Source: Pseudomonadota bacterium (lineage in GTDB: Bacteria; Pseudomonadota; Alphaproteobacteria; Sphingomonadales; Sphingomonadaceae). Taken from it: a stretch of DNA of 64,000 nucleotides. Shown here piece by piece: positions 16,728 through 25,578 of this stretch; the first letter of the stretch is position 1; every line of letters begins with the position of its first letter. The DNA lies in contig JBCBSU010000001.1 in assembly GCA_039818985.1 (NCBI GenBank), positions 1,886,367-1,950,366 of the forward strand, written 5' to 3'. The notes below the pieces were generated by a model. It did not search any database and was not told the origin of the DNA. It worked only from the letters and a program-made list of their open reading frames with translations. Made by a program: the position numbers and the translations under genes.

Positions 16728-16869
16728 AAACCCTCCCCGTAAACGGGGAGGTGGCAGCGCGTAGCGCTGACGGAGGGGGATTTCCACTTGCTATGCAAAA
16801 ACGGCAGGTCCCCTTCCACCACCTTCGGCGGTCCTTCTCCCCGCAAGCGGGAAGGATCCTTGGTAGCAG
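16728..16869. repeat. Palindromic repeats between btuF and btuC
   Basis: Three hairpin-forming units are visible: CCTCCCCG TAAA CGGGGAGG (16732-16751), AGCGC GTA GCGCT (16755-16767), and an imperfect GC-rich hairpin around CCCGCAAGCGGG (16832-16856). They resemble dispersed intergenic repeats found in multiple copies in sphingomonad genomes. Placed inside the operon, they could affect mRNA processing or stability between the two genes. Confidence 0.65.
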
Positions 16870-17715
16870 TCACCGCAGCACCTCCCGCCGTACCTCAGAC
16901 AGCCTTTTTGCTGCGCGCTCAATGGTCGGACCGGCGCAAAAGAGCAGCCTGTTATCAAAATCGGTTATCACCATCTGCCCGCGCATCCGCTGCAGCGCGG
17001 GATGTCCCAGCATCCGGTCCTGTTGCACCATGTCCGACGCGGTGGTCAGCAGCACTTCAGGCGGATCGGCCAGCAGCGGCTCGAGCGGCAATATGTCCCA
17101 GCTTGCAAGACCATGATCGCTACTGACATTACGGAAGCCGGTAGCGGCGAGCAACGCATCGATCAGCGTATTCTCTCCGGGGACAAGCCCCCCGCCCTGC
17201 CACACCAATGCGGCAATGGGTGGGGCATCGTTTTCGGGCCGGGCCGCCGACAGCGCGGCGTCGATCCGTGCCACCAGCGCCTCGCCCTGTGGTTCGCGAT
17301 CCAGCGCCGCAGCAATGATGCGGATGCCGGAATGACTGTCATCGACACTCATGGCGACCGGCATCTGCACCAGCGCAACGCCCAGCTGTTCCAGCGCCGC
17401 CACCGTTGCCGGACCGACATGGCCGCCGGCGATCACCAGATCGGGATTGAGCGCTAATATCTCTTCCACTGTGCCATCCGTCGCGGGATAAAGCCGCGCC
17501 TCTTCGAGCGACATCGATGTTGCTTCGGGATCATGGCTGTAATGGCTGATCGCAAGAATCTGGCCTGGTGCCGCCAGCTCGGCAACAATCGCATCGGTGC
17601 AGGGGTTGATCGAGACGATGCGCGGGAGGTTGGTATCGGACGCCTCTGACTCACCAGCTGTGCCCTGCTGGCATGCCGCCAGCAGGGCCAGAGCCGCAAG
17701 AGCCAGTGGCCGCAT
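16870..17715 (-). CDS. btuF: Cobalamin-type ABC transporter, substrate-binding protein
   Basis: This is a periplasmic binding protein of the BtuF/FepB class III fold, 281 residues. It has a lipoprotein-like signal peptide (LALAALALLAACQQG, lipobox LAAC), so it is probably anchored to a membrane. The first domain starts PRIVSINPCTDAIVAEL, with the family's ISHYSHDPEA and PDLVIAGG, followed by the long linking helix and the second domain (LASWDILPLEPLLADPPEVLLTT). Its ATG overlaps the stop of the receptor gene by one base (TAATG), indicating translational coupling. It should bind the corrinoid imported by the receptor and pass it to BtuCD. Confidence 0.9.
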   Translation of the reverse strand: MRPLALAALALLAACQQGTAGESEASDTNLPRIVSINPCTDAIVAELAAPGQILAISHYSHDPEATSMSLEEARLYPATDGTVEEILALNPDLVIAGGHVGPATVAALEQLGVALVQMPVAMSVDDSHSGIRIIAAALDREPQGEALVARIDAALSAARPENDAPPIAALVWQGGGLVPGENTLIDALLAATGFRNVSSDHGLASWDILPLEPLLADPPEVLLTTASDMVQQDRMLGHPALQRMRGQMVITDFDNRLLFCAGPTIERAAKRLSEVRREVLR

Positions 17716-19673
17716 TACAGACGCACCCGTATCCCGCCAAAGGCCGACTGGCCGGCTGTAGCGAAACCGGCGGCGGTCTGGTAGTCGACATCAAAGGCGT
17801 TTTCGAGACGGCCGAAGACCTCTATATTCCCGGTCACATTAAATGCCGCGCGGAAGCGCACAGTGGAAAAGCCATCGAGCGCAACAGTGTTGCCGACATT
17901 GTCGAAACTGTCTGAAACAAGCCGCAAATCGGCACCAAGCCGCAAGCCGTTGCCAATCTCCTCGGCAAACCAGTCCGCCGCCAGCGTCAGCGCATGATCG
18001 GGCTGGCGTGCCAGTTGATTGCCGAAGTTGAAGCTCGCCGGGCTGCGGTTTTCGGTGTCTATATAGCTATAGACCGCGCGCGCCGTCAGGCGGCGTGACG
18101 GGCGCACCACCAGCTCCGCCTCGACGCCCCGGGCACGGGTTTCGAGAATATTGTCGAAAAAGCCAAAGCGCCCATCCCCGCATAAGGGGAATTCCGTTAC
18201 ATCTGCTCCAAAACAGGAAAAGAAATCGATCTGGTTGTCGGTGTCCCTCTGGAACAGCGTCAGCGACCCGGCGAAGGTGCCACCGGCATTGCGGTCCTGA
18301 TATTCGATGCCGACCTCATAGCCCTGGCTGGTTTCCGGATCGAGACCGGGGTTGCCGAATGCCGAGAGCAACTGGAACAGGCTCGGCGCACGGAAGCCCT
18401 CCTGATAGGCAGCGCGCACCCGCCAGCCATCATCGCCAATGGCAATGCTGCCATCGGCGCCAAAGGTGACCTCGGTGCCATATTGCTCATGATCGTCGAC
18501 GCGGACACCGGCAGAAATATTCACCCGGTCATTGTTGAGCCGCACCAGGCCGTAAATGCTGTCGAGGCCGCTATCGCCAATGGTTCCGGTGTCGAAGCTG
18601 GTTTCTTCATTTTCGAGACCAAAGTAAAAATTGACGGTATCGGTGACAGCATATTCGCCGCGCAGCTCAAGCCGCTCATTGCGGCCTTCGCCAAAGAAAA
18701 CCGGATCGGTACCAAAGGCCGGGTTGAAATTGTCGCGGTTGATATCGGCAATCGAGTAGAGCGCGCGAAGTTTCAGCCGTTCGCCACTATATTCGATGCC
18801 TGCCGAACCGGAGACCTGCGAGGTTTCCTGAAACTCTGCCGTGTCGATCTGGGCAAAGGGCGGGACGAACTGAAAGCCGTCAATATCCAGCTCGCTATCG
18901 GCAAAACGTGCCTGTGCGAAAACCGAGATCTCGCTGGTAATCGCATAGGCAATACGGCCATTGATGAAGAGCTGGTTATAGCCGTCATCCTCGGTGCCGC
19001 CGGCAAAGCTGGAAAAACCGTCGCTTTCGAGATAGCCGCCCGAGACGCTGATATTGAGGGCATCGCCAAGATCGGGATTCACACTACCGGTCAGCGAATA
19101 GGTACCGAACGAACCGGCCTCTGCAACAAAAGATGCATTTTCACCATCGCCGCCGGTTTCTACCGCAATAATGCCGCCAATGGCGTTGCTGCCCCAGATA
19201 ATCGAATTGGCGCCGCGCAGCACCTCGACCTTGTTGATGTTCTGCGGCAGGATATTACCGAAATCAAAGCTGTTGCCCGGCGAGGACGGGTCGTTCAGCC
19301 GCACGCCATCAACCAGGAACAGCACCTGATCCGAGGTGCTACCGCGCAAACGAACCGAGGTCACCGAACCCAAAGTGCCATTGCGGCTGGTGGTCACGCC
19401 GGGTGCGCGCTCCAATATCTGGACAATATCAAAGGTCTGGATACTCTCGATTTCTTCATCGCCGATCACCGTGATGGCACGACCTGTGTCGCTCGCCGCA
19501 TCTTTCCAGCCACTGGCCAATACAGTGATGCCTTCATCGAAATCCGGGTCCGAGAAGATACCGCTTTCCGTATCATTCTGCGTCGAATCTTCCTGCGCCA
19601 GCGCCGGATTTGCCAGCAAGCAATATGCACCCGCGCTGCAGAGCAGCACTGTCTTGATCGATTGTATTCGCAT
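17715..19673 (-). CDS. btuB: TonB-dependent outer-membrane cobalamin receptor
   Basis: The start at 19673 gives a signal peptide (MRIQSIKTVLLCSAGAYCLLANPALA) and has GGGAG about 9 bases upstream. A plug domain follows (about residues 45-170: TVIGDEEIESIQTFDIVQILERAPGV, VRLRGSTSDQVLFLVDGVRLND, INKVEVLRGANSIIWGSNAIGGII), then a 22-strand barrel ending in the family's aromatic/Arg terminus (GGIRVRL). Its 652 residues match the BtuB group. The upstream leader is a cobalamin riboswitch, which strongly supports vitamin B12 or a related corrinoid as substrate. It is the first gene of btuB-btuF-btuC-btuD. Confidence 0.93.
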   Translation of the reverse strand: MRIQSIKTVLLCSAGAYCLLANPALAQEDSTQNDTESGIFSDPDFDEGITVLASGWKDAASDTGRAITVIGDEEIESIQTFDIVQILERAPGVTTSRNGTLGSVTSVRLRGSTSDQVLFLVDGVRLNDPSSPGNSFDFGNILPQNINKVEVLRGANSIIWGSNAIGGIIAVETGGDGENASFVAEAGSFGTYSLTGSVNPDLGDALNISVSGGYLESDGFSSFAGGTEDDGYNQLFINGRIAYAITSEISVFAQARFADSELDIDGFQFVPPFAQIDTAEFQETSQVSGSAGIEYSGERLKLRALYSIADINRDNFNPAFGTDPVFFGEGRNERLELRGEYAVTDTVNFYFGLENEETSFDTGTIGDSGLDSIYGLVRLNNDRVNISAGVRVDDHEQYGTEVTFGADGSIAIGDDGWRVRAAYQEGFRAPSLFQLLSAFGNPGLDPETSQGYEVGIEYQDRNAGGTFAGSLTLFQRDTDNQIDFFSCFGADVTEFPLCGDGRFGFFDNILETRARGVEAELVVRPSRRLTARAVYSYIDTENRSPASFNFGNQLARQPDHALTLAADWFAEEIGNGLRLGADLRLVSDSFDNVGNTVALDGFSTVRFRAAFNVTGNIEVFGRLENAFDVDYQTAAGFATAGQSAFGGIRVRL

Positions 19674-19764
19674 GGTGTTTACTCCCTTCCCATGACGTTC
19701 ACATGCAAGTGTCGTCACGCGGAAAGCAGCCTTTCCTCGTTCCTCCGGCACACCCCGTCCGTTG

Positions 19765-19985
19765 GATACGACGACCGGCGACAGGCTGGTCTCCTGGCTC
19801 CCGGGTCGTCATCTGGGGCACCGCCTTCCCGGCCAGCCTGATCAAGGGCTCTCCAGTGGCATATGGCGCACAGACTCGCCGGTCACAGTTGCGGGGGCAG
19901 CTCCGGCGTGATGAAGCATGGCGCTCCACCCTGTTCCGGATTCCCAATTCACGCCCGTCTCCGGGCGACCTGTACCGTGGGCAGA
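19765..19985 (-). ncRNA. Cobalamin (AdoCbl) riboswitch
   Basis: Read on the minus strand, the order of conserved elements matches the cobalamin riboswitch: GGGAATCCGG, then CCCCCGCAACTGTGACCGG, GCCACTG, GGGAAGGCGGTGCC, and the B12 box GCCAGGAGACCAGCC (19786-19800) with the closing CCTGT pairing to upstream ACAGG. It lies about 90 bases upstream of btuB. A GGAAAG-CAGC-CTTTCC hairpin (19721-19736) between it and the start codon may belong to the expression platform. Binding of adenosylcobalamin is expected to shut off the uptake operon. Confidence 0.95.
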
Positions 19986-20246
19986 CGTCTATCGGCGTTG
20001 CTGTGCCTTGGCAAGACAGTAGCCACGCGCCCGGTCCGGCCAAGAAATGCTTCTTTGCCTTTGCCCGGGTGCTGCCTATATCGTCTGATACCATTCCTCC
20101 CGCCAGCGAGAATCTCCATCTTCAAGCGCGCCACCCAGAACGGCCAGACCATCGCAGGCGACAGCGCGCCACCGGCACGCGCCGGAGAGACGGCAGAGCG
20201 CGGCTCGCTCAGTACCAGGCCGGGCAAGTTCCTCAGCGGCAGCCTG

Positions 20247-21557
20247 ATGCGCCATGTCGCGGTGATGACATTGACCTCATCTTTCGGGCTGGTGGCGATG
20301 TTCCTGGTCGATTTTCTCGACCTGTTTTTCATTGCCCAACTCGGCGATCCGGCACTGACCGCAGCCATGGGCTTTGCCGCGACGCTGCTGTTCTTCAACT
20401 CGGCGCTTAATATCGGCCTGATGATTACCATCAGCGCGCTCGCTGCCAAAAGCATTGGCATGGGGCGTGGCGAAAAGGCCAATGTGCTTTTCACCCATGT
20501 CATGCTGCTCGGCATCGTCCTTTCTCTACCGCTGGCGCTGGCCTTCTGGATATTCGCCCCCGGTTTCATGGATCTGATCGGTGCCACCGGCACCGCGCGC
20601 GAAGCGGCGGTGCAATATATCCGCATCGTCGCACCGTTCAGCCCGATCACCGTAACCGGCATGATCTGCTCGGGATTTCTGCGCGCCCATGGTGACGCCC
20701 GGCGGGCGATGAACACAACACTGGCCATGGCGACGACCAATGCGATATTCGACCCGCTGCTGATCTTCGGGCTGGATTTGGGTTTTGCCGGGGCTGCCTA
20801 TGCGACGGTACTGTCGATCTTCGCCATGGCCGTCGCCGGCTTCTGGCCGGTGCTGCGGCTCTATGGCGGTTTTGCGCCGCTGAAATGGGAGCATTTTACC
20901 GCCGACCTGCCACCGATATGGGGGATTATGGGACCGGCAGTCCTGACCAATCTGGCGACACCGGTGGGCGGGTTTATCACTTTCCGTTTCCTCGCCGAAT
21001 ATAATGAGACGGTGATCGCCACCTATGCGGTGATCGGACGCATCGTGCCGGTCGCCTTCTGTCTGCTATTCTCGCTGTCGGGTGCGATCGGACCGATTGT
21101 TGGCCAGAATTACGGTGCCCAGTCCTATGACCGGGTGCGCGATAGCATCCGCAATGCCGTGCTGTTCGCCACCGGCTATACCCTGCTGATCTGGCCGGTG
21201 CTGTTCTTTGCCGCGCCGCTGATCGCCGACCTGTTCGATCTGGATGGCGAAGGAGTGATGCTGTTGCAGGTATTTGGCGGCATTGTCGCACCGCTCTTCC
21301 TGTTCAACGGCATCCTCTATATCTCCAACGCGACGTTCAACAATCTCGAGCGACCACGCTGGTCAACCTGGCTCAACTGGGGCCGCAACACCATCGGCAT
21401 TGTGCCGTTTCTGGTGATCGGTGACTGGCTGGCAGGCGCAGCAGGGCTGATCGCAGGCCCGGCAATCGGAGGTGTGATCTTCGGCATATTGGGCTATGTC
21501 CTGGCGCTACGACTGGTGAACAGCCATGAGGAAAAAGCCCGGGCAGCCCAGGTCTGA
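20247..21557 (+). CDS. MATE-family efflux transporter
   Basis: This is a multidrug and toxic compound extrusion transporter with about twelve membrane helices in two homologous halves (LVAMFLVDFLDLFFIAQLGD, then a second copy from LATPVGGFITFRFLAEY). It exports cationic drugs or metabolites driven by a proton or sodium gradient. The substrate cannot be told. The start is uncertain: ATG 20247 lies just before the first conserved segment but has no clear ribosome binding site. The open frame continues upstream to 19863, where it is antisense to the B12 riboswitch and not protein-like. It is divergent from btuB. Confidence 0.85.
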   Translation: MRHVAVMTLTSSFGLVAMFLVDFLDLFFIAQLGDPALTAAMGFAATLLFFNSALNIGLMITISALAAKSIGMGRGEKANVLFTHVMLLGIVLSLPLALAFWIFAPGFMDLIGATGTAREAAVQYIRIVAPFSPITVTGMICSGFLRAHGDARRAMNTTLAMATTNAIFDPLLIFGLDLGFAGAAYATVLSIFAMAVAGFWPVLRLYGGFAPLKWEHFTADLPPIWGIMGPAVLTNLATPVGGFITFRFLAEYNETVIATYAVIGRIVPVAFCLLFSLSGAIGPIVGQNYGAQSYDRVRDSIRNAVLFATGYTLLIWPVLFFAAPLIADLFDLDGEGVMLLQVFGGIVAPLFLFNGILYISNATFNNLERPRWSTWLNWGRNTIGIVPFLVIGDWLAGAAGLIAGPAIGGVIFGILGYVLALRLVNSHEEKARAAQV

Positions 21558-21718
21558 CAGTTGACGCTGTCTTAATCCTGACCCGCCCCACTGTCCCGCA
21601 GCGGGACGGCACCCGTAAAAACTGCTCAACCGCATAGCCGCAAGGCCGTTGCTGATGGTATAGCTCAGGCCAACATAGGCACCGGAACAGGTGCAGAGGG
21701 ACACAGATTCGCCGGATT

Positions 21719-22882
21719 ATGGGGCACAATAGCGACAATCGAGTGAAACGGCGCGCCCGCAAGCGGCGCAAGGCGAGTCGCGTACGCCAGAGCCTGAGGC
21801 TGTCGCTGCGCGAAAAGCTGCTGTCGCTATCGCTGTTTGTCTTCTCCAGCTTCGCGCTGGTGCAGATGGGCACGGCACAGGGCGAGAACAGCGACTCCGC
21901 AGTGCCTGCCTATAGCGATGCCCGCCAGCTCTGGTCGGAACGCGCGGCGGACAATTTCCCCGGCTCAGCCTTTTATTATCTCGCAGAAGATGGCGACTGG
22001 CTGGCTACCAATGCCGCCGGCAACGCTGGCACAACGCTGATACCCGGTGCCGGCAATATCACCGCCAGCGCCGCGATCGGTCCATTTGCAGCGAGCGCCT
22101 TCCGTCTCGGCGGCAGCACCCGCGACCGCTATCGTGCGCTGCAATGCCTCACCACGGCAATCTATTATGAAGCGGCGCTCGAGCCCGATGCCGGACAGCG
22201 TGCCGTGGCCCAGGTTGTTCTCAACCGGGTGCGCCATCCGAGCTATCCCGCCAATATCTGCGGCGTCGTCTATCAGGGTTCGGAACGCGCCACTGGCTGC
22301 CAGTTCACCTTCAGCTGCGATGGTTCAATGGCGCGGCGTCCCGATCCCTATCACTGGAAGCGTGCGCGCCTGGTCGCCAGCGACATGCTCGACGGCGCGG
22401 TGTTTGCCCCGGCGGGCCTTGCCACTCATTATCACACCACCGAGGTCAGCCCCTATTGGGCACCCAGCCTCAACTTTCTCGGCACCATTGGTGCGCACCG
22501 TTTTTACAGCTGGAAAGGCAGCGCCGGGCTGCCAGCGGCATTTTCCGGCATCTATGCCGGTAATGAACCAAGCCCCGGCCCCAAACCGAAACAGGCGATT
22601 ACCCGGGCATCGGCAACGACAGATCCGGTAGCACTGGCGCGCGCCTATGAGGCAGCTATTGCCCAGAGCCAGCAGGTAGCCGCTGCCAATGCTGCGGACA
22701 AGAACACCAGCCAAAAAGCACCAGCGGCATCCGCTCAGTCTGCACCGCCGCGTTATTCCGAGGCTGCCCGGGCCAAGGGCGGTGATGCCAATTACCGGGC
22801 GCAGAACCTGCCCGGTGCCAGCACGATCCGGCCCGAATATCGTGACAGCGGCCGCTGGATTGCCGAACCCGGCAAGCGATAG
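21719..22882 (+). CDS. Cell wall hydrolase, SleB family
   Basis: The protein has 387 residues with a very basic N-terminus followed by one membrane anchor or uncleaved signal (about 38-52). The hydrolase domain (about 135-275) carries the SleB signature: LTTAIYYEAALEPDAGQRAVAQVVLNRVRHPSYP with the catalytic Glu, CQFTFSCDG, and THYHTTEVSPYWA. SleB-type enzymes cleave peptidoglycan glycan strands. In non-spore-formers they are thought to act in cell wall remodelling. The last 100 residues are a low-complexity Ala/Pro/Gln tail. A short hairpin without a T-run (21593-21607) stands between this gene and the MATE gene upstream. Confidence 0.9.
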   Translation: MGHNSDNRVKRRARKRRKASRVRQSLRLSLREKLLSLSLFVFSSFALVQMGTAQGENSDSAVPAYSDARQLWSERAADNFPGSAFYYLAEDGDWLATNAAGNAGTTLIPGAGNITASAAIGPFAASAFRLGGSTRDRYRALQCLTTAIYYEAALEPDAGQRAVAQVVLNRVRHPSYPANICGVVYQGSERATGCQFTFSCDGSMARRPDPYHWKRARLVASDMLDGAVFAPAGLATHYHTTEVSPYWAPSLNFLGTIGAHRFYSWKGSAGLPAAFSGIYAGNEPSPGPKPKQAITRASATTDPVALARAYEAAIAQSQQVAAANAADKNTSQKAPAASAQSAPPRYSEAARAKGGDANYRAQNLPGASTIRPEYRDSGRWIAEPGKR

Positions 22883-22923
22883 AAACACCAGTATATTACC
22901 GCGGAGCCGGGCTACGCCATATC

Positions 22924-22956
22924 ATGGTTAATATTTCCGCGCCTTGGCTTAACCAT
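22924..22956. promoter_or_regulatory. Inverted pair of CtrA-like half sites
   Basis: ATGGTTAA (22924-22931) and TTAACCAT (22949-22956) form perfect 8-bp inverted repeats 17 bases apart, upstream of the 131-aa gene. TTAACCAT is a known CtrA half-site in alphaproteobacteria, but the usual direct TTAA-N7-TTAA arrangement is absent. CtrA control is therefore tentative. Confidence 0.35.
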
Positions 22957-22996
22957 TTGAGGCAACCGCGGATTAGCCCGCTGCTTCTATTTTCCC

Positions 22997-23392
22997 ATGA
23001 CCACAGATGCGCCATCGGGGCGCTCTGGCCAAATGGGAAATGTCATGAAAACGCCATCCCGCACCCTGCCTGAAACCGCCAGCGACACGGATGCGCCTGG
23101 CCATCGGCGCGGACCGCAGGAGCGAACGCCTGCAATAGCGCCAAAAGCTGCCCCCAAAACGGCTAATGACAACCAGCCATCACACGGCGAGCCGGCGATA
23201 GACACACCGCAGTTGCGCGCCGCTTTGCGGCTGTTTGCCCGTTACGGTTTTGGCAGTGCCGCCTATGCTGCGCACCAGGCCGAGCGTTGTTTCTGGCAAG
23301 GCAATAGCGACGGACAACGCTGGTGGACCGAATTGGCGCGCATTCTCGATCGCAAGCTGATGACGCAGTGGGATATGCCCGCGGATGGCTGA
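22997..23392 (+). CDS. Hypothetical protein, up to 131 aa
   Basis: This is a small cytosolic protein with a polar, Pro/Thr-rich first half. Its compact helical C-terminal part contains RAALRLFARYGFGSAAYAAHQAERCFWQGNSDGQRWWTELARILDR-like sequence with several Trp and Arg. Possible starts are ATG 22997, 23033 and 23045; 23045 has a GGGA stretch upstream and yields 115 residues. Function is unknown. It stands between the SleB gene and the GGDEF-EAL gene on the same strand, with a CtrA-like inverted repeat upstream. Confidence 0.55.
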   Translation: MTTDAPSGRSGQMGNVMKTPSRTLPETASDTDAPGHRRGPQERTPAIAPKAAPKTANDNQPSHGEPAIDTPQLRAALRLFARYGFGSAAYAAHQAERCFWQGNSDGQRWWTELARILDRKLMTQWDMPADG

Positions 23393-23725
23393 AACCCGAC
23401 AGATGGCGGCTACAAAGCCCTTGTCTGATACAGTTTTCCATGCGCCGCTAATGGCTCTGAAACCTCCCGCACAGACCCTCGCTCCAGCGCTGCCACGGTC
23501 AATTTGTATATGCGGCATTAACCAAAAAATCAGAACTCTCTGCCAAGGGAGTTATGTGGGAAACCATATTAGTGGCGCGAAGAAACGGAGCGGACCATAA
23601 AATTTCGGCCATCTCGACTGGACGGTATCTTTGGCTCGGACCCGCTGAACGATCGGGTTAAGCGAGCGCTCGTCTCTACCCTGTATACCTCGCCCATCTC
23701 GCTGCTGCTCGGTGCGCTGTGCGGA

Positions 23726-25567
23726 GTGTTGGCGGCCGTCTTCATCGCCTGGCAGGCGGAGAGCCAAGCACTTTACATCGCCGCTGTGGTCATCACCATC
23801 GTCTCGACCTTCCGCGTCACCATTGCCTATATGTTCGAGGATCGCAGCCGCCGCGGCGATGCCGAAGCCTTTGAAACACTTTATGAAGCCGGCGCCTGGG
23901 CCTATGCGCTGTCGCTGGGCATGGTCACGGCTCTCGCGGTGGCTTTTGCCGACGATCCGACGCTGCATGTGCTGGCCTCGACCAACGCCATCGGTTACGC
24001 TGCCGGCATATCGGGGCGCAATGCCGGGCGCCCGGTCATTGCTATTGGCCAGATTATTCTCACCACCCTGCCGCCAGCACTGGCGCTGTGGTTCAGCGGC
24101 ATCGTCTCCTACAAGATATTGGCGATCACCATCGTACTGTTCGATACCGCGATGATTGGCATCACCATTAACACCTTTGCCATTGTCCGCGATTCCTTCG
24201 ACGCTGCCGAGCAGAATGCCGAGCTGGCCGAGAAAATGCGCAGCTATGCCCGCACCGATATTGTCACCGGGCTGCTCAACCGTGCCGGCCTGAACGGTCA
24301 GCTGGTGAAACTGCTGGCGAAAAACGAGAATGATGCTGCAATCAGCGTCTTCTGGCTCGATCTTGACCGGTTCAAGGAGGTCAATGACACGCTGGGCCAT
24401 CCCGTTGGCGACAGACTGCTCGCCGAAACCGCAAAAAGGCTGCGGCGGATCTGCCCGGAAGACATTGTCGCGCGCTTTGGCGGTGATGAATTTGTTGTCG
24501 TCAGCTCCAAAACCGAACGCAGCACCATCGAAGCGATGGCCGAGGACATATTGACCGAGCTGACCCGGCCATTGCGGCTCGACGGCCACCGGCTGGAAAT
24601 CGGTGTGTCGATCGGCATTGCGCAAATGCCGGAAAACGGCACCGATCTTGACGGTGTGATGCAATGCGCCGACCTTGCCCTCTATCACAGCAAGGTCAAT
24701 GGCCGGAACCAGTACAGCTTCTTCGCCAAGTCGATGAACCGTGACCTGGTGCGCCGCCGCGAAATCGAGACGGAATTGCGTGCCGCAATCCAGAAGAACG
24801 AACTCAGCCTCTATTACCAGCCGATCGTCGATCTCAAGACCGGACGCATCAAGGCGTTCGAGGCATTGGTACGCTGGTTCCATCCGGAAAAGGGCGAGCT
24901 TGAACCGACCGAGTTCATCCCGGTTGCAGAAGATACCGGGCTGATCATCACTCTCGGCAACTGGATCACCGCGCGTGCCTGTGAGGCGGCAACCCAATGG
25001 CCCGAAGATATCGCCGTCTGTGTCAATGTCAGCCCGGTGCAGATGACCGCCCCGGGCGCGGCACTGGGCATCTTGCGCGCCATCCGCGATGCCGGGATCG
25101 CGCCACAACGTCTGGAACTGGAGATCACCGAGACGGTGTTCATCGACGAGGATGCCGCCATTTCCGACTTTATGGATACGCTGTCGCTCGAAGGTATCCG
25201 CATCGCGCTGGACGATTTCGGCACGGGATATTCCTCTCTATCCTATCTGCACAGCTATAATTTCAGCAAGATCAAGGTCGACCGTTCGTTCGTCAGTGGC
25301 CCCAATGCCGGTGCGAAGTCCAATGCCATTATCCGTGCCGTTGCCGAACTGGCAAGCACGCTCGACATGACGATTGTCGCCGAAGGTATTGAAAATCCCG
25401 ATCATGCCCGTTCGGTCCAACAGGCAGGCTGCACCCAGGGCCAAGGCTATTATTACAGCCGACCGGTGCCCGAAACGCAAGCGCTCAAGCTTGCCAGTCT
25501 GGGCCGCACTGCAGCGCTCGATATCGATTGGGAAACGACAGCTTATCCTTTGCCGGCCAGGAGCTGA
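23726..25567 (+). CDS. Membrane-bound GGDEF-EAL cyclic di-GMP enzyme
   Basis: The N-terminal 190 residues contain about five membrane helices. They are followed by a GGDEF domain (RFGGDEFVVV near residue 251, intact) and an EAL domain (FEALVRW near 377, LEITETVF, DDFGTGYSSLSYL, VAEGIE), whose metal and catalytic residues all appear present. It can thus make, and probably degrade, cyclic di-GMP at the membrane. The GTG at 23726 cuts into the first helix. The same frame stays open upstream and reads naturally (KFRPSRLDGIFGSDPL) from an ATA codon at 23597 preceded by GGAG, so the true protein may be about 656 residues. It is convergent with the RpfF-like gene, 11 bases apart. Confidence 0.9.
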   Translation: MLAAVFIAWQAESQALYIAAVVITIVSTFRVTIAYMFEDRSRRGDAEAFETLYEAGAWAYALSLGMVTALAVAFADDPTLHVLASTNAIGYAAGISGRNAGRPVIAIGQIILTTLPPALALWFSGIVSYKILAITIVLFDTAMIGITINTFAIVRDSFDAAEQNAELAEKMRSYARTDIVTGLLNRAGLNGQLVKLLAKNENDAAISVFWLDLDRFKEVNDTLGHPVGDRLLAETAKRLRRICPEDIVARFGGDEFVVVSSKTERSTIEAMAEDILTELTRPLRLDGHRLEIGVSIGIAQMPENGTDLDGVMQCADLALYHSKVNGRNQYSFFAKSMNRDLVRRREIETELRAAIQKNELSLYYQPIVDLKTGRIKAFEALVRWFHPEKGELEPTEFIPVAEDTGLIITLGNWITARACEAATQWPEDIAVCVNVSPVQMTAPGAALGILRAIRDAGIAPQRLELEITETVFIDEDAAISDFMDTLSLEGIRIALDDFGTGYSSLSYLHSYNFSKIKVDRSFVSGPNAGAKSNAIIRAVAELASTLDMTIVAEGIENPDHARSVQQAGCTQGQGYYYSRPVPETQALKLASLGRTAALDIDWETTAYPLPARS

Positions 25568-25578
25568 TACTGGCTATG

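Noticed and set aside
18483-19841. 452-codon plus-strand frame
   Set aside because: Antisense to btuB, whose family motifs and signal peptide are unambiguous.
19863-20246. N-terminal extension of the MATE protein
   Set aside because: Antisense to the cobalamin riboswitch, Cys/Arg/Pro-rich and not MATE-like.
21593-21607. GTCCCGC-A-GCGGGAC hairpin after the MATE gene as a terminator
   Set aside because: A one-base loop and no T-run; not a convincing intrinsic terminator.
23552-25108. 518-codon minus-strand frame
   Set aside because: Antisense to the GGDEF-EAL gene; no start signal and no recognisable domain.
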